Assembly (NCBI GenBank): GCA_014654775.1
Contig: JACVZW010000085.1
Location: 102,593 to 166,592, forward strand
Origin: Paracoccaceae bacterium
GTDB lineage: Bacteria; Pseudomonadota; Alphaproteobacteria; Rhodobacterales; Rhodobacteraceae
DNA length: 64,000 bases
Direction: 5' to 3'
Part shown: piece by piece, positions 46,447 to 55,894 of the stretch
Layout: each line of letters begins with the position of its first letter
Position numbering within the stretch: the first letter of the stretch is position 1
Notes under the pieces: generated by a model
Seen by the model: only the letters and a program-made list of their open reading frames with translations
What the model was told of the DNA's origin: nothing
Databases searched by the model: none
Position numbers and translations under genes: made by a program

Positions 46447-46623
46447 CGCTCGATCCCCTTGCGGTTTCGCTAGAGGCCTCAAGCATAGGCGGCAGGCGTT
46501 TCGCATCTCTTAAGCCGCGTCATCGCGTCTGCGTCGGCCCTTGCCGTGCCTTGCCGTCCGGCGGAACGGTTTATCAACGACTTCCCCCTAGACAGGACGG
46601 CGCAAAGCAGGAAGGGGGCGAGG

Positions 46624-48237
46624 ATGGCACATCCGGTCGACGCGCTGCGCGGCCTTGGTCGCGGGATCGACGATGCCTTCACGCAGTTCGTCGGGGTCAT
46701 GGCGGACCTGCGTGCCCAACTGCAGGACATGGATGCGCGTCTGAACCGGCTGTTGCTGCTGCTGGAGGGGCAGCAGGGCCGGATGCTGGTGCTCGGCATC
46801 GTCGAGGATGCGGTCGCCGAGGTGTCGAAGGCGCTGCAGGAGGCCTCGTCTGCGGCCAGCCCCCAGCGCGTTCTGGCCGCAGAAGACGCCGCGTGCCGGG
46901 CTTTGGACGAGATTTCGGATCGGGCGCGCAGCCTTGATGCCATCGCCAACCTGACCTTGATCACGGCGCAGTCGCTTTGCGTGCCCGGCTTTCACGACTA
47001 TGTCGCGGGTCTGCGCAAGCTGGGGCGCGATGTTGGTGAAGCTGTGCAGCGGCTGGCCGATCTGATGGCGGGCCTGCGCCTGCGGCGCGCCTTGGCCGGA
47101 CGGCAGTTCCGACAGGCCACGACCGGCCTGTCCAAGGTGGAACTGCGCATCGCCGAGCTGCGCGAACGGCAGGCGGAAACGGCGCGGCTGCTGACCCTAT
47201 CGCGGGATCGGGCGGCCGAACAGGCCAGCCGCCTTCCCGAGGTGACGGCACGCGAAACGGGCAGCCTGCTGCGGGCGATGCAATTCGCCGATGCCATGGC
47301 GCAGCGTCTGGATCATGCCGAAAGGATCCTCGCCCGCGCGACCGAGCCGGCCACGGCGCTTGCCCGCGCGCAGATCGAGGCTGTCGTCACGGATGGCAGG
47401 TTGGTTGCGCAGGATGTCACGGCTAGCCTTGCGGCGATCCGCGCGGCCTGTGCCGATGCCGCGCGGTTGCTGGCGGCTGAAGATCGCTCTGATGCCGCCG
47501 CCGTCACGCAGGCGCTGCTGATGGGCCGGGGCATGCTGGACGCGCTGCTTGCCGAGGCGGGCCTTGCCATGGCCGCGATCGACCGCGCCGCTGCGGAGGT
47601 CAGCCCCGTTGCCGCCACGGCAGACCGGGCCGTCGCCGAATTTGGCACGGTAGCGCGTGCCACGGTGCAGGTCCGGCTGGCCGCGTTCAATGCGGCGCTG
47701 CTGTCGCGGCACGGCGGCGAGGGACGGCAGGCGATGACGGTGTTGTCGATCGAGGTCAGCGGTCAGGCCGAAGCCTGTGCACGGGCGGCACATGCCTGCC
47801 GTCGCGCGATCACGGACCTGTCCCTGCCCGAGGACATGGCCGCTTTTGCGGCCGTTGCGGCGCGGACCGTCCCGCTGCGCGCGGCGATTGAAGAGGCGGC
47901 GCGCGCGCTGGACGCGGTGATGACGGCGCTGGCGGATGTCGATGCGCTGCGACGTGAGACCATCGCCAACCTGCACCATCTGGATCGCACAGGGGCCATC
48001 GCGCAGGAGGCGCTGGCGCAGATTCTGGCGGGGGTGGAGGGTCTGGCCGCGCTCGTTTCCGGCTGGCCGTCGGAGATCGGGGCTGCGGGAGAGGATCTCG
48101 GCGCTTTGATGGAGCTTTATACGATGGAGGCGGAACGGGCCGTCCATCGCCGCCTGCTCGGCCTGCCCGAACCCGCACCACCCGCCCGGATCGCGGTGGC
48201 TGCGGCGGATGACATCCTTGCCGAGGTGCTGTTCTGA
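46624..48237 (+). CDS. Soluble coiled-coil protein with a diverged MCP signalling tip
   Basis: 537 aa, no signal peptide and no membrane segment. Nearly all Ala/Leu/Glu/Arg-rich helix with coiled-coil character. Residues about 349-375 (ATVQVRLAAFNAALLSRHGG, then EGRQAMTVLSIEVSG) align with the MCP tip ([19 protein letters not shown], then [12 protein letters not shown]) but with the key tip residues changed. It is divergent from the STAS-cheY-cheA operon. It may interact with CheA/CheW as a cytosolic receptor or decoy. I do not recognise a named family. ATG follows GGGGGCGAGG. Confidence 0.75.
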   Translation: MAHPVDALRGLGRGIDDAFTQFVGVMADLRAQLQDMDARLNRLLLLLEGQQGRMLVLGIVEDAVAEVSKALQEASSAASPQRVLAAEDAACRALDEISDRARSLDAIANLTLITAQSLCVPGFHDYVAGLRKLGRDVGEAVQRLADLMAGLRLRRALAGRQFRQATTGLSKVELRIAELRERQAETARLLTLSRDRAAEQASRLPEVTARETGSLLRAMQFADAMAQRLDHAERILARATEPATALARAQIEAVVTDGRLVAQDVTASLAAIRAACADAARLLAAEDRSDAAAVTQALLMGRGMLDALLAEAGLAMAAIDRAAAEVSPVAATADRAVAEFGTVARATVQVRLAAFNAALLSRHGGEGRQAMTVLSIEVSGQAEACARAAHACRRAITDLSLPEDMAAFAAVAARTVPLRAAIEEAARALDAVMTALADVDALRRETIANLHHLDRTGAIAQEALAQILAGVEGLAALVSGWPSEIGAAGEDLGALMELYTMEAERAVHRRLLGLPEPAPPARIAVAAADDILAEVLF

Positions 48238-48300
48238 GGGTGGCGCGGTCGTACGGCCACGGCTGATCGCCCTCTGCGCTGCACGCCGCCGGACGGGGGC

Positions 48301-48420
48301 GATGTGCGGGACGGAAATCATCGGGCCCCCCTTGCCCCTTTTCCGTTTCGGGATCAGGTGGTGCAGGCTGTGCGGCGCGCTTTCGGGGCGGCGGCGCAGT
48401 CGGATGATGGCGCGGGTGAT
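48301..48420 (-). pseudogene. Remnant of an HNH gene, start and CxxC codons deleted
   Basis: The minus strand encodes ESAPHSLHHLIPKRKRGKGG, clearly homologous to EGVPQSLHHLIPKLKGGKGG of the intact HNH gene at 29152-29436, and the DNA matches closely (GGGATCAGGTGGTGCAGGCT is shared). Relative to that gene about 25 bp are missing, removing the ATG and the CPLC codons; the upstream CGGATGATGGCGCGG flank is retained. The C-terminal half has decayed. It lies immediately before the flavoprotein gene. Confidence 0.7.
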
Positions 48421-48429
48421 GAGGGCGTG

Positions 48430-49590
48430 ATGGATGCGCTTGTGATCGGGGCGGGGCCTGCGGGTCTGATGGCGGCCGAGGAATTGGCCCGCGCGGGGCG
48501 GCGCGTCGTGATCTGCGAGGCGAAGCCTTCGGCGGGGCGAAAGTTCCTGATGGCAGGGAAATCCGGGCTGAATGTCACCAAGGACGAAGGGCAGGCGGCC
48601 TTTCTGGCGGCCTATCGGGCGGGTTGGCTGGAGCCGGTGCTGCAGGCCTTCGGGCCGGATGCGGTGATGGATTGGTGCAGGGCGCTGGGGCAGGAGGTGT
48701 TCACCGGTACCTCGGGGCGGGTGTTTCCGGTGGCGATGAAGGGGTCGCCCCTGCTGCGGGCTTGGCTGGAACGGCTGGGCACGGCGGGGGTGGAGTTGCG
48801 GTTGCGCTGGCGCTGGACGGGGTTTCAGGGCGATGGCTGGCGGTTCGATACGCCGGGCGGGGTGCAGGTGCTGCGCCCCCGTGTCGTGGTGCTGGCGCTG
48901 GGCGGGGCAAGCTGGCCCCGTCTGGGATCGGATGCGTCCTGGGTGCCGTGGTTGCGGGAAAAGGGGGTGGAGGTCGCGCCGTTCCGGCCTGCAAATATGG
49001 GTTTTGCGGTGGACTGGTCGCCGCATATGGCGCGGCATTTCGGACAGCCAGTGAAGGGCGCGGCCTTGCTGGTGGGCGGGCGGCGGGAGCGGGGGGAGTT
49101 CGTCGTCTCGGCGCGCGGGATCGAGGGTGGCGGGGTCTATGCCGTTTCGGCGGCCCTGCGCGATGGGGCGGCGCTGGTGGTGGATTTCCTGCCCGATCTG
49201 GCCGAGGCCGAGGTGGCGGCGCGGCTGGCGCGGATGAAGCCCGCCGAGACGCTGGCCAACCGGCTGCGCAAGCTGGGCCTTTCCCCGGTGGCGGTGGCCT
49301 TGGTGATGGAGTTCGGACGGGCGCTGCCGGTTCTGCAGGCGGTGAAGGCGCTGCCCTTGCGGCTGGCCGGGCCGCGGCCGATTGCAGAGGCGATTTCTTC
49401 TGCCGGGGGGATCACGCAGGCGGCGCTGACTGAGGGGCTGGAGCTCAAGGCGCTGCCGGGGGTGTTCGCCTGCGGCGAGATGCTGGATTGGGAGGCCCCG
49501 ACGGGCGGGTATCTGCTGACGGGATGCTGGGCCACGGGGCGCTGGGCCGGGCGGGCGGCGGCGGCTTCGGGCGGCACTGCCGGGGCGTAA
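48430..49590 (+). CDS. TIGR03862-type FAD-dependent oxidoreductase (HI0933/BaiN-like)
   Basis: 386 aa flavoprotein. N-terminal dinucleotide fold VIGAGPAGLMAAEELARAG, KFLMAGKSGLNVT (FAD region), a mid-domain with ALGGASWPRLGSD, and the C-terminal FACGEMLDWEAPTGGYLL, typical of this family. Substrate unknown. The ATG at 48430 has GAGGG upstream; the open frame before it comes from the HNH remnant. A dispersed repeat lies about 35 bp after the stop. Confidence 0.86.
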   Translation: MDALVIGAGPAGLMAAEELARAGRRVVICEAKPSAGRKFLMAGKSGLNVTKDEGQAAFLAAYRAGWLEPVLQAFGPDAVMDWCRALGQEVFTGTSGRVFPVAMKGSPLLRAWLERLGTAGVELRLRWRWTGFQGDGWRFDTPGGVQVLRPRVVVLALGGASWPRLGSDASWVPWLREKGVEVAPFRPANMGFAVDWSPHMARHFGQPVKGAALLVGGRRERGEFVVSARGIEGGGVYAVSAALRDGAALVVDFLPDLAEAEVAARLARMKPAETLANRLRKLGLSPVAVALVMEFGRALPVLQAVKALPLRLAGPRPIAEAISSAGGITQAALTEGLELKALPGVFACGEMLDWEAPTGGYLLTGCWATGRWAGRAAAASGGTAGA

Positions 49591-49621
49591 CCGTCTTCCA
49601 GAAGCACTGTGAAGGCCCTTT

Positions 49622-49651
49622 CATCTTGGTTCCAAATACTCTCAGGGGGTG
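49622..49651 (+). repeat. Dispersed intergenic repeat, copy 1
   Basis: Reverse complement contains GAGTATTTGGAACCAAGATGA after CCCCCT, matching GAGTATTTGGGCCAAGATGA after CCCCCG at 58460. The repeat is oriented the same way relative to the 3' end of the preceding gene in both places. The match is my own alignment; wider distribution in the genome is unknown. Confidence 0.7.
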
Positions 49652-49677
49652 AATTGGCACGCCGAAGGCGGGGCAAG

Positions 49678-49696
49678 AGGGGGCGGAACGCCCCCT
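49678..49696. repeat. Short hairpin after the dispersed repeat
   Basis: AGGGGGCG-GAA-CGCCCCCT, a perfect 8-bp stem with a 3-base loop in the convergent space between the flavoprotein and a hypothetical gene. No T-run follows on either strand. It may protect or end both transcripts in a Rho-dependent way. Confidence 0.5.
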
Positions 49697-49793
49697 GAAC
49701 GCGGAGCCGGACGCGCGGAACGCGCGGGAGGCGACAGAAAAGGCTTGCGCGGCCCGCTTGCGGGGCGCGCGCTGATGGGTCAGTGGCTGCGGG

Positions 49794-50270
49794 TCAGTGG
49801 ATGGTCTGGCCCAGTTCCGCCAGCAGGTCGGGCAGAGTGCGGGCCTTCAGGGGGCCGTGGGTCAGGGCGGACAGGGCGCGGTGCAGACCGTCGATATCCT
49901 CGATCCGCAGAAGATCGACCTGCGACCACCAGGCCCGACCGGCGGGCAGGTCTTCGGTCAGGATGGAGGTCAGCACCTCTTCCAACAGCTGCCGGGTGGC
50001 GCGCTGAGCGCAGGGTGTCCCCAGATCGAGCCGCGTCTTCAGGCGCAGGCGCAGGGCAGGGGCCTCTTCCTTGGGGTGCGGGGGATGGGTCCAGCCATGG
50101 ATCATCCATCCGGCCTGCCCCGGTTCGGCAAGGACGGAACCGCAAAGATCGCGCCCCAGTCGGGCCGAGCGGCGCAGCGCCCCGTCAGGGGCCGCCTGAT
50201 CGCGCCATTCGGCGCGCAGATAAGGGGCGAGGATTTCGGAAAGTGTGGTGGCCTGTGGCGCGCAGATCAT
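49794..50270 (-). CDS. Hypothetical protein
   Basis: 158 aa, not recognised. Alpha-helical, slightly Leu/Arg-rich, with no signal peptide or membrane helix. Segments such as ATTLSEILAPYLRAEWRDQ and LLEEVLTSILTEDLPAGR give a compact helical appearance. AAGGGA lies nine bases before the ATG. A competing frame exists on the other strand, but its product is Gly/Gln-rich and unconvincing. Confidence 0.55.
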   Translation of the reverse strand: MICAPQATTLSEILAPYLRAEWRDQAAPDGALRRSARLGRDLCGSVLAEPGQAGWMIHGWTHPPHPKEEAPALRLRLKTRLDLGTPCAQRATRQLLEEVLTSILTEDLPAGRAWWSQVDLLRIEDIDGLHRALSALTHGPLKARTLPDLLAELGQTIH

Positions 50271-50445
50271 CGTGGCATGTCCCTTGGTTCCGGGCCGGGT
50301 GTCCGGCCGTGATCGAAACGCGGTCCTGTCGAGATCCGGTGCAGGCTGGTTCCTGCGCGTCCTCCTCGCGCAGGAAGTGTAACGGGTGCCCGTCCGCGCG
50401 TCTTAGTCATCAGCATGACGCGCGGACGTGAAGGGATGATGAATG

Positions 50446-51891
50446 TCAGCCGTGCTTGATCATCACATGGCGGACGACGGTGTAATCCTCTAGCGCATAG
50501 GCCGACATGTCCTTGCCGTAGCCGGACTGTTTCAGCCCGCCATGGGGCATTTCGTTGGTCAGCATGAAATGCGTGTTGATCCAGGTGCAGCCATAGCGCA
50601 GCCGCGCCGCCGTCGCCATCGCGCGGCCCACATCCTTGGTCCAGACCGACGAGGCGAGGCCGTAGTCGCTGTCATTGGCCCAGTTCACCGCTGTGTCCAC
50701 ATCCGAGAAGGGGGTGATGGAGACGACGGGGCCGAAGACCTCGCGCCGGACGATCTCGTCTTCCTGCTTGGCGCCGGCGATGACGGTGGGGCGGTAGTAG
50801 AAGCCCTGATCCATTACCTCGCCGCCCGTTGTGATCTCGATATGGTTCACCTCGCGGGCGCGGTTGACGAAACTGGCCACGCGGTCGCGCTGGCGCAAGG
50901 AGATCAGGGGGCCGATCTCGTTCGTGCTGTCATCCTCATTCCCCAGTGCGATGGTGGAGACGGCGGAGGTCAGGTCGGCCACCAGTCGGTCATAGACCTT
51001 TTTCCCGGCATAGATGCGGCAGGCGGCGGTGCAGTCTTGGCCTGCGTTGTAATAGCCGAAGGCGCGCAGGCCATCGACCACCTCGCCCACATCGGCATCG
51101 TCGAAGACGATCACGGGGGCCTTGCCCCCCAGTTCCAGATGCGTGCGCTTCACCGTCTTGGCGGCGGCATCCAGCATTTTCTTGCCCGTCGCAACATCGC
51201 CCGTCAGCGAGATCATGTCGACCTGCGGGTGGTTGATCAGGTAGTTCCCCACCGTCTGGCCCCGGCCAGCCACGATGTTGACCACACCTTCGGGCAGTTC
51301 CTCGGCCAGAATGCGCGCCATCTTGAGCGCCGTCAGCGGCGTCTGTTCGGACGGTTTGAACACCACCGTGTTGCCGCCACCGATGGCGGGGCCGAGTTTC
51401 CACGCCATCATCATCAGCGGATAGTTCCACGGCGCGATGGAGGCGACGACCCCGATCGCGTCGCGCCGGATCATGGAGGTGTGGCCCGCGAGGTATTCGC
51501 CCGCCACCGCGCCATGCTGGCAGCGGACGGCGCCTGCGAAGAAGCGGTAGCAATCCACGATGGCCGGAATCTCGTCATTGCGGGCGGCGTTGATCGGTTT
51601 GCCGCAATTGAGCGCTTCCAGCGCGGCAAAGCTGTCTGCCTCGGCCTCCACCCGATCGGCGATGCGGAGGAGGGCGGCGGCGCGTTCGGCGGGGGTGGTG
51701 CGCGACCATGTCTCGAACGCCTTGCGGGCGGCGGCGACGGCGCGGTCCACCTGCGCGGTGGAGGCTTCTGGCACCTCAAGGATCAGGCCGCCCGTGCGCG
51801 GGTTAAGGATCTGTTCCTTGGCCTCCTGTCCGGCCTCGAAGGCGGACCCGATCAGAAGCTGGGTGTCGATGGTCATGAGTGCGCTGTCCAT
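50446..51891 (-). CDS. Gamma-aminobutyraldehyde (1-pyrroline) dehydrogenase
   Basis: 481 aa aldehyde dehydrogenase. [41 protein letters not shown], catalytic Glu in LELGGKAP, and Cys in GQDCTAACR (about residue 286). The last gene of a polyamine-type importer operon, so it likely oxidises gamma-aminobutyraldehyde from putrescine to GABA. Start at 51891 has GGGAGG just upstream. Related enzymes (PuuC, betaine aldehyde dehydrogenase) cannot be fully excluded. Confidence 0.85.
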   Translation of the reverse strand: MDSALMTIDTQLLIGSAFEAGQEAKEQILNPRTGGLILEVPEASTAQVDRAVAAARKAFETWSRTTPAERAAALLRIADRVEAEADSFAALEALNCGKPINAARNDEIPAIVDCYRFFAGAVRCQHGAVAGEYLAGHTSMIRRDAIGVVASIAPWNYPLMMMAWKLGPAIGGGNTVVFKPSEQTPLTALKMARILAEELPEGVVNIVAGRGQTVGNYLINHPQVDMISLTGDVATGKKMLDAAAKTVKRTHLELGGKAPVIVFDDADVGEVVDGLRAFGYYNAGQDCTAACRIYAGKKVYDRLVADLTSAVSTIALGNEDDSTNEIGPLISLRQRDRVASFVNRAREVNHIEITTGGEVMDQGFYYRPTVIAGAKQEDEIVRREVFGPVVSITPFSDVDTAVNWANDSDYGLASSVWTKDVGRAMATAARLRYGCTWINTHFMLTNEMPHGGLKQSGYGKDMSAYALEDYTVVRHVMIKHG

Positions 51892-51904
51892 TTGGACCTC
51901 CCTT

Positions 51905-52711
51905 TCATTTGCCCGCACCGGCGGTCTCGGACCCGCCGCGGGTGAGGTAATAGGCGATGAGGATGGGAACGAAGGTGGCTGTGAAGACGACGATCGCGAC
52001 CACGTTGGTGACGGGCCGCTGACGCGGACGGACAAGTTCCTGAAGCATCCAGATGGGCAGGGTGCTTTGCTGGCCTGCGGTGAAGGTGGTGACGATGACC
52101 TCGTCGAACGACAGCGCGAAGGCGAGCATCCCGCCTGCCAGAAGCGCGGTGCCGAGGTTCGGCAGCAGCACGTAGCGGAAGGTCTGGAAGCTGTTCGCGC
52201 CAAGGTCGGCAGAGGCCTCCAAGATACCGCCGGACAGGCGGCGGAAGCGGGCGACGGCATTGTTGTAGACGATCACGATGCAGAAGGTCGCGTGGCCGAG
52301 GATGATGGTCCAAGTCGAAAACGGTATGTCCATGATCGAAAAGGCCGAACGCAGCGACATGCCCGTGATGACTCCCGGGAGGGCGATGGGCAGGATGATC
52401 AGCAGGCTGATCTGTTCGCGCCCGAAAAAGGAGGTGCGGGCCATGGCGGCAGAGACGAGCGTTCCGAGGATCATCGCAAGGACCGTGGCGATGGTGGCGA
52501 CCCAGAGCGAGAGGTAGAGGGGCGGCCAGATATCCTCACGCTCCCACGCCACGCCGAACCATTGGGTGGTCAGGCCGGGGGGCGGGAATTGGTAGGATTT
52601 GTCCTCGGTCGTGAAGGCATAGAGGAAGATCAGAAGGATCGGCAGATGCAGGAACAGAAGGCCCCCGACGGCGGCGATCTTCAATCCCAGCGAGGCGCGG
52701 TCAGAGTGCAT
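51905..52711 (-). CDS. ABC importer permease, PotC/PotI-like
   Basis: 268 aa with six helices and the EAA loop [22 protein letters not shown]. Binding-protein-dependent permease of the spermidine/putrescine family. It overlaps the upstream permease by 11 bp. Followed 13 bp later by the aminobutyraldehyde dehydrogenase gene. Confidence 0.9.
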   Translation of the reverse strand: MHSDRASLGLKIAAVGGLLFLHLPILLIFLYAFTTEDKSYQFPPPGLTTQWFGVAWEREDIWPPLYLSLWVATIATVLAMILGTLVSAAMARTSFFGREQISLLIILPIALPGVITGMSLRSAFSIMDIPFSTWTIILGHATFCIVIVYNNAVARFRRLSGGILEASADLGANSFQTFRYVLLPNLGTALLAGGMLAFALSFDEVIVTTFTAGQQSTLPIWMLQELVRPRQRPVTNVVAIVVFTATFVPILIAYYLTRGGSETAGAGK

Positions 52712-53645
52712 CGAAGGCCCCCTTCCGTTTCGCGATGGTCAGGTAGATCAGCATAATGACGATGGGGACCACCGCGAAGGCTGCGGCGAGCGGGATGTTC
52801 CCGGCGGTGCCTTGCAGCTGATACACCGCCAGCCCGATGAAGCGGGCCGAGGTGCCGACGATCTGGGGGATGATGTAGTCGCCCATGGTAAGCGAGAAGG
52901 TGAAGATCGACCCCGCGATCACGCCGGGCATGGCCAAAGGCAGGATCACCGTGCGGAAGGTCTGCGCCCGCGACGCGCCAAGGTCGGCAGACGCCTCCAG
53001 CATCGAGGTGGGCACACGTTCCAGCGCGGCCTGCATCGGTAGGATCATGTAGGGCAGCCAGACATAGACGAAGACGATGAAGGTGCCCAATGGGCTGGTC
53101 GACAGGCTGTTTCCGCCGATGCCGGGGATGGCGAGGATGGCGTTCAGGATCATCGACAGGCCCACCCCATCGGCGGCCCATGTGATGATGCCTTCCTTGG
53201 CGAGGATCAGTTTCCACGCATAGACCTTGACCAGATACGACGACCAAAGCGGCAGCATGACGCCAAGGTAGAAGATGGCCTTCCATTTGCCCCGCGCGAA
53301 GCGAGCGGCGTAATAGGCGATGGGGAAGGCGATGATCGCGCAGCCAATGGTGACGGCGGCGGACATGACCAGCGTGCGGATGATGATGTCGAGGTTCTGG
53401 GCCCGGAAAAGCTCGGCATAGGTTTTCAGCGTGAACTCGCGGTTCACCATGCCGGAGAATTCGTCGATCGAATAGAAGCTCTGCAGCAGCAGCGCGAAGA
53501 GCGAGCCGAGATAGACGACGCCCAGCCAGAGGAGCGGTGGGGTCAGGAGGACGGCGAGCAGCAGGCGCGGATGCCGCCAGAAGAGGGCGGTCAGGCGGTC
53601 GGCAAGGCCGCGTTCGGGGAGGATGGCGGGGGTGGGGGAGGTCAT
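52701..53645 (-). CDS. ABC importer permease, PotB/PotH-like
   Basis: 314 aa, about six membrane helices, with the EAA loop [20 protein letters not shown]. The ATG at 53645 overlaps the ATPase stop by 4 bp. Forms a heterodimer with the PotC-like permease. Confidence 0.9.
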   Translation of the reverse strand: MTSPTPAILPERGLADRLTALFWRHPRLLLAVLLTPPLLWLGVVYLGSLFALLLQSFYSIDEFSGMVNREFTLKTYAELFRAQNLDIIIRTLVMSAAVTIGCAIIAFPIAYYAARFARGKWKAIFYLGVMLPLWSSYLVKVYAWKLILAKEGIITWAADGVGLSMILNAILAIPGIGGNSLSTSPLGTFIVFVYVWLPYMILPMQAALERVPTSMLEASADLGASRAQTFRTVILPLAMPGVIAGSIFTFSLTMGDYIIPQIVGTSARFIGLAVYQLQGTAGNIPLAAAFAVVPIVIMLIYLTIAKRKGAFDAL

Positions 53646-54649
53646 CCCTCGCCCTCCATCACATGGAGCGCGGACGGGTCGAAGGCGAGGCCCACGGTCG
53701 CGCCCGGCTCCGGCACGGGTTGGCCTGCGGGCAGGAGGGCCGCGACTTCGGTGCCGTTCAGCGCGACGGAGAGACGCGAACCTGCGCCAAGGTAACGGAT
53801 GCCAGTGACGGTGCCCGCCAGCGCCACGCCATCGGCGGCGGTGACGCGCAGCATCTCGGGGCGGAGGGAGGACCATTTGAGCGGCCCACCGAAGGCGCGG
53901 GTCACCTCGGGCGGCAGGACGTTGGAGGAACCCACGAAGTCGGCCACGAAACGGGTGCGGGGGCGGGCATAGACCTCGGCAGGTGTGCCGATCTGGGCAA
54001 TTTTGCCTTCGTTGAAGACGGCAAGGCTGTCGGCCATCGACAGCGCCTCGCCCTGATCGTGCGTCACGAAGACGAAGGTGATGCCAAGGCGGGATTGCAG
54101 GGCCTTCAACTCATCCTGCATCGCCTCGCGCAGTTTCAGGTCCAGCGCGCCGAGCGGTTCGTCAAGCAGCAGCACTTTCGGTTCGTTCACCAAGGCGCGG
54201 GCAAGGGCCACGCGCTGCCGCTGGCCGCCCGAAAGCTGTGCCGGTTTGCGGTCGCCATACCCTTCCAGCTTGACCAGCGACAGCATCTCTTCGGCGCGGG
54301 TGTCACGGGTGCGGCGGTCGACGCCCTTGACCATCAGCCCGTAGCCCACGTTGTCGCGCACATTCATGTGGGGGAAGAGGGCGTAGTCCTGAAAGACGGT
54401 GTTCACATTGCGCCGGTTCGGGGGGATGTCGCCCACATCCTGCCCGAAGATGCGGATCGTGCCGCCCGTGGGCTTTTCAAAGCCGGAGATAAGCCGCAGG
54501 CAGGTTGTCTTGCCGGAGCCGGAGGGGCCGAGCATGGCGAAGAACGATCCTTCCGCGATGGTCAGATCGACGCCATCCACCGCCTTTACCGGGGCGGAGG
54601 CGGGGCCGAAATGGCGGGAAACGCGGAGGAATTCGACAGCGGCGGTCAT
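53642..54649 (-). CDS. ABC importer ATPase, PotA-like
   Basis: 335 aa. Walker A GPSGSGKTT, signature LSGGQRQRVALARA, Walker B LLLDEPLGALD, and a C-terminal TOBE (OB-fold) domain (about 250-330). The ATG at 54649 lacks a good ribosome site; a GTG at 54706 inside the upstream hairpin is an alternative but gives an atypical leader. Inner-membrane-associated energiser of the importer. Confidence 0.9.
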   Translation of the reverse strand: MTAAVEFLRVSRHFGPASAPVKAVDGVDLTIAEGSFFAMLGPSGSGKTTCLRLISGFEKPTGGTIRIFGQDVGDIPPNRRNVNTVFQDYALFPHMNVRDNVGYGLMVKGVDRRTRDTRAEEMLSLVKLEGYGDRKPAQLSGGQRQRVALARALVNEPKVLLLDEPLGALDLKLREAMQDELKALQSRLGITFVFVTHDQGEALSMADSLAVFNEGKIAQIGTPAEVYARPRTRFVADFVGSSNVLPPEVTRAFGGPLKWSSLRPEMLRVTAADGVALAGTVTGIRYLGAGSRLSVALNGTEVAALLPAGQPVPEPGATVGLAFDPSALHVMEGEG

Positions 54650-54684
54650 GAGGGGGCAGGCCTCGACAGGCAAAAGGGAGGAGA

Positions 54685-54708
54685 GGGTGCGCGCAGGAGC
54701 GCACACCC
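54685..54708 (-). terminator. Hairpin between binding-protein and ATPase genes
   Basis: GGGTGCGCGC and GCGCACACCC pair with one mismatch around an AGGA loop, just after the binding-protein gene. On the minus strand a weak T-run (CCCTTTTG) follows. This is typical of an attenuating stem that lets the binding protein be made in excess over the ATPase and permeases. Confidence 0.55.
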
Positions 54709-54730
54709 TATGTGTTCGGAGAAAGGCCGG

Positions 54731-55894
54731 TCAGCGGCCGCCGATCACGCCGATATAGTCGGACACCCAGCGGTAATAGGGCACGCAGGTGTCTTCACCC
54801 TGCGAGCAGTCGGCAACCGGGGTGGTCCAGAAGCGGATCTTGTCGAAATCGTCCAGACCGTTGGCGGTGCAGCCCTCGGCCGTCTGCATCCCACGCCCAT
54901 CGGTGCAGGCTGCGGGAACCGACGGGTTCGCGCCGAACCAGACCGACAGGTCGGATTGCAGGTTCGAGGACAGCTGATGTTCGAACCACATATAGGCGCA
55001 GTTCGGATGTTCCGAGTCGACATGCAGCATCGTCGTGTCGGCCCAGCCGGTGGCGCCTTCCTGCGGGATGGTCGAGGCGACGGGGGCGCCGCCGGCCTTG
55101 AGCAGGTTCACCTGGAACGGCCATGAGCCGGAGGCGACCACACCTTCGTTCTTGAAGTCGTCGATCTGGATGAAGGCGTCATGCCAGTAGCGGCTGACGA
55201 TTTCGCGCTGTCCGCGCAGCAGGTCGAGCGCGGCCTTGTACTGATCCTCGTTCAACTCATAGGGCGAGGTAATGCCAAGCTCCGGCTTGTGGAACATCAG
55301 GTATTGCGCGGCATCGGCGACGTGGATCGGCCCGTCATAGGCCTGCACGCGCCCCTTGTTCGACTGGCCGTCGGGCAGGGTCTGTTCTTCGAAGACGACG
55401 TTCCAGCTCGTCGGCGGTTCCTTGAAGACCTCGGTGTTGTACATCAGCACGTTCGGCCCCCACATGTAGGGCACGCCATAATGCTTGCCGTCCACCGTGT
55501 ACCACGGCGCGTTCTGAAGGCGCGGGTCGATGGTGGACCAAGACGGGATAAGGGCGGTGTTCACTTCCTGCACGCGGTCGCCCGCGATCAGACGGAGCGA
55601 GGCGTCGCCCGATGCGGTGACGAGGTCGAAGCCGCCTTCGTTCATCAGGGCGACCATCTCGTCCGAAGTGTTGGCGGTCTTCACGCTGACCTTGCAGCCA
55701 GTCGCCGCTTCAAACTTCGTGACCCAGTCAAAGGCGGGGTCGGTTTCGCCGCGTTCGATATAGCCCGCCCATGCGACAATGGAGAGCGCGCCTTCGCCGG
55801 GGCCCACTTCCGTCATCTGGGCGAGGGCGGGGGTGAGGCCGGTGATCAGGGCGAGGGCGGAGGTGGCGGCAAGCTTCAGGCTGCGTGTGGTCAT
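54731..55894 (-). CDS. Polyamine-type ABC importer substrate-binding protein
   Basis: 387 aa, Sec signal peptide (MTTRSLKLAATSALAL to ALAQ), then the family 1 extracellular-binding fold: SIVAWAGYIERG, FDLVTASGDASLRLIAGD, YGVPYMWGPNVLMYNTEVF, WADTTMLHVDSEHPNCAYMW. Two Cys (PNCAYM and PAACTDG) suggest a disulfide. The closest functional group is PotD/PotF/SpuD-like. First gene of the importer operon. Confidence 0.9.
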   Translation of the reverse strand: MTTRSLKLAATSALALITGLTPALAQMTEVGPGEGALSIVAWAGYIERGETDPAFDWVTKFEAATGCKVSVKTANTSDEMVALMNEGGFDLVTASGDASLRLIAGDRVQEVNTALIPSWSTIDPRLQNAPWYTVDGKHYGVPYMWGPNVLMYNTEVFKEPPTSWNVVFEEQTLPDGQSNKGRVQAYDGPIHVADAAQYLMFHKPELGITSPYELNEDQYKAALDLLRGQREIVSRYWHDAFIQIDDFKNEGVVASGSWPFQVNLLKAGGAPVASTIPQEGATGWADTTMLHVDSEHPNCAYMWFEHQLSSNLQSDLSVWFGANPSVPAACTDGRGMQTAEGCTANGLDDFDKIRFWTTPVADCSQGEDTCVPYYRWVSDYIGVIGGR

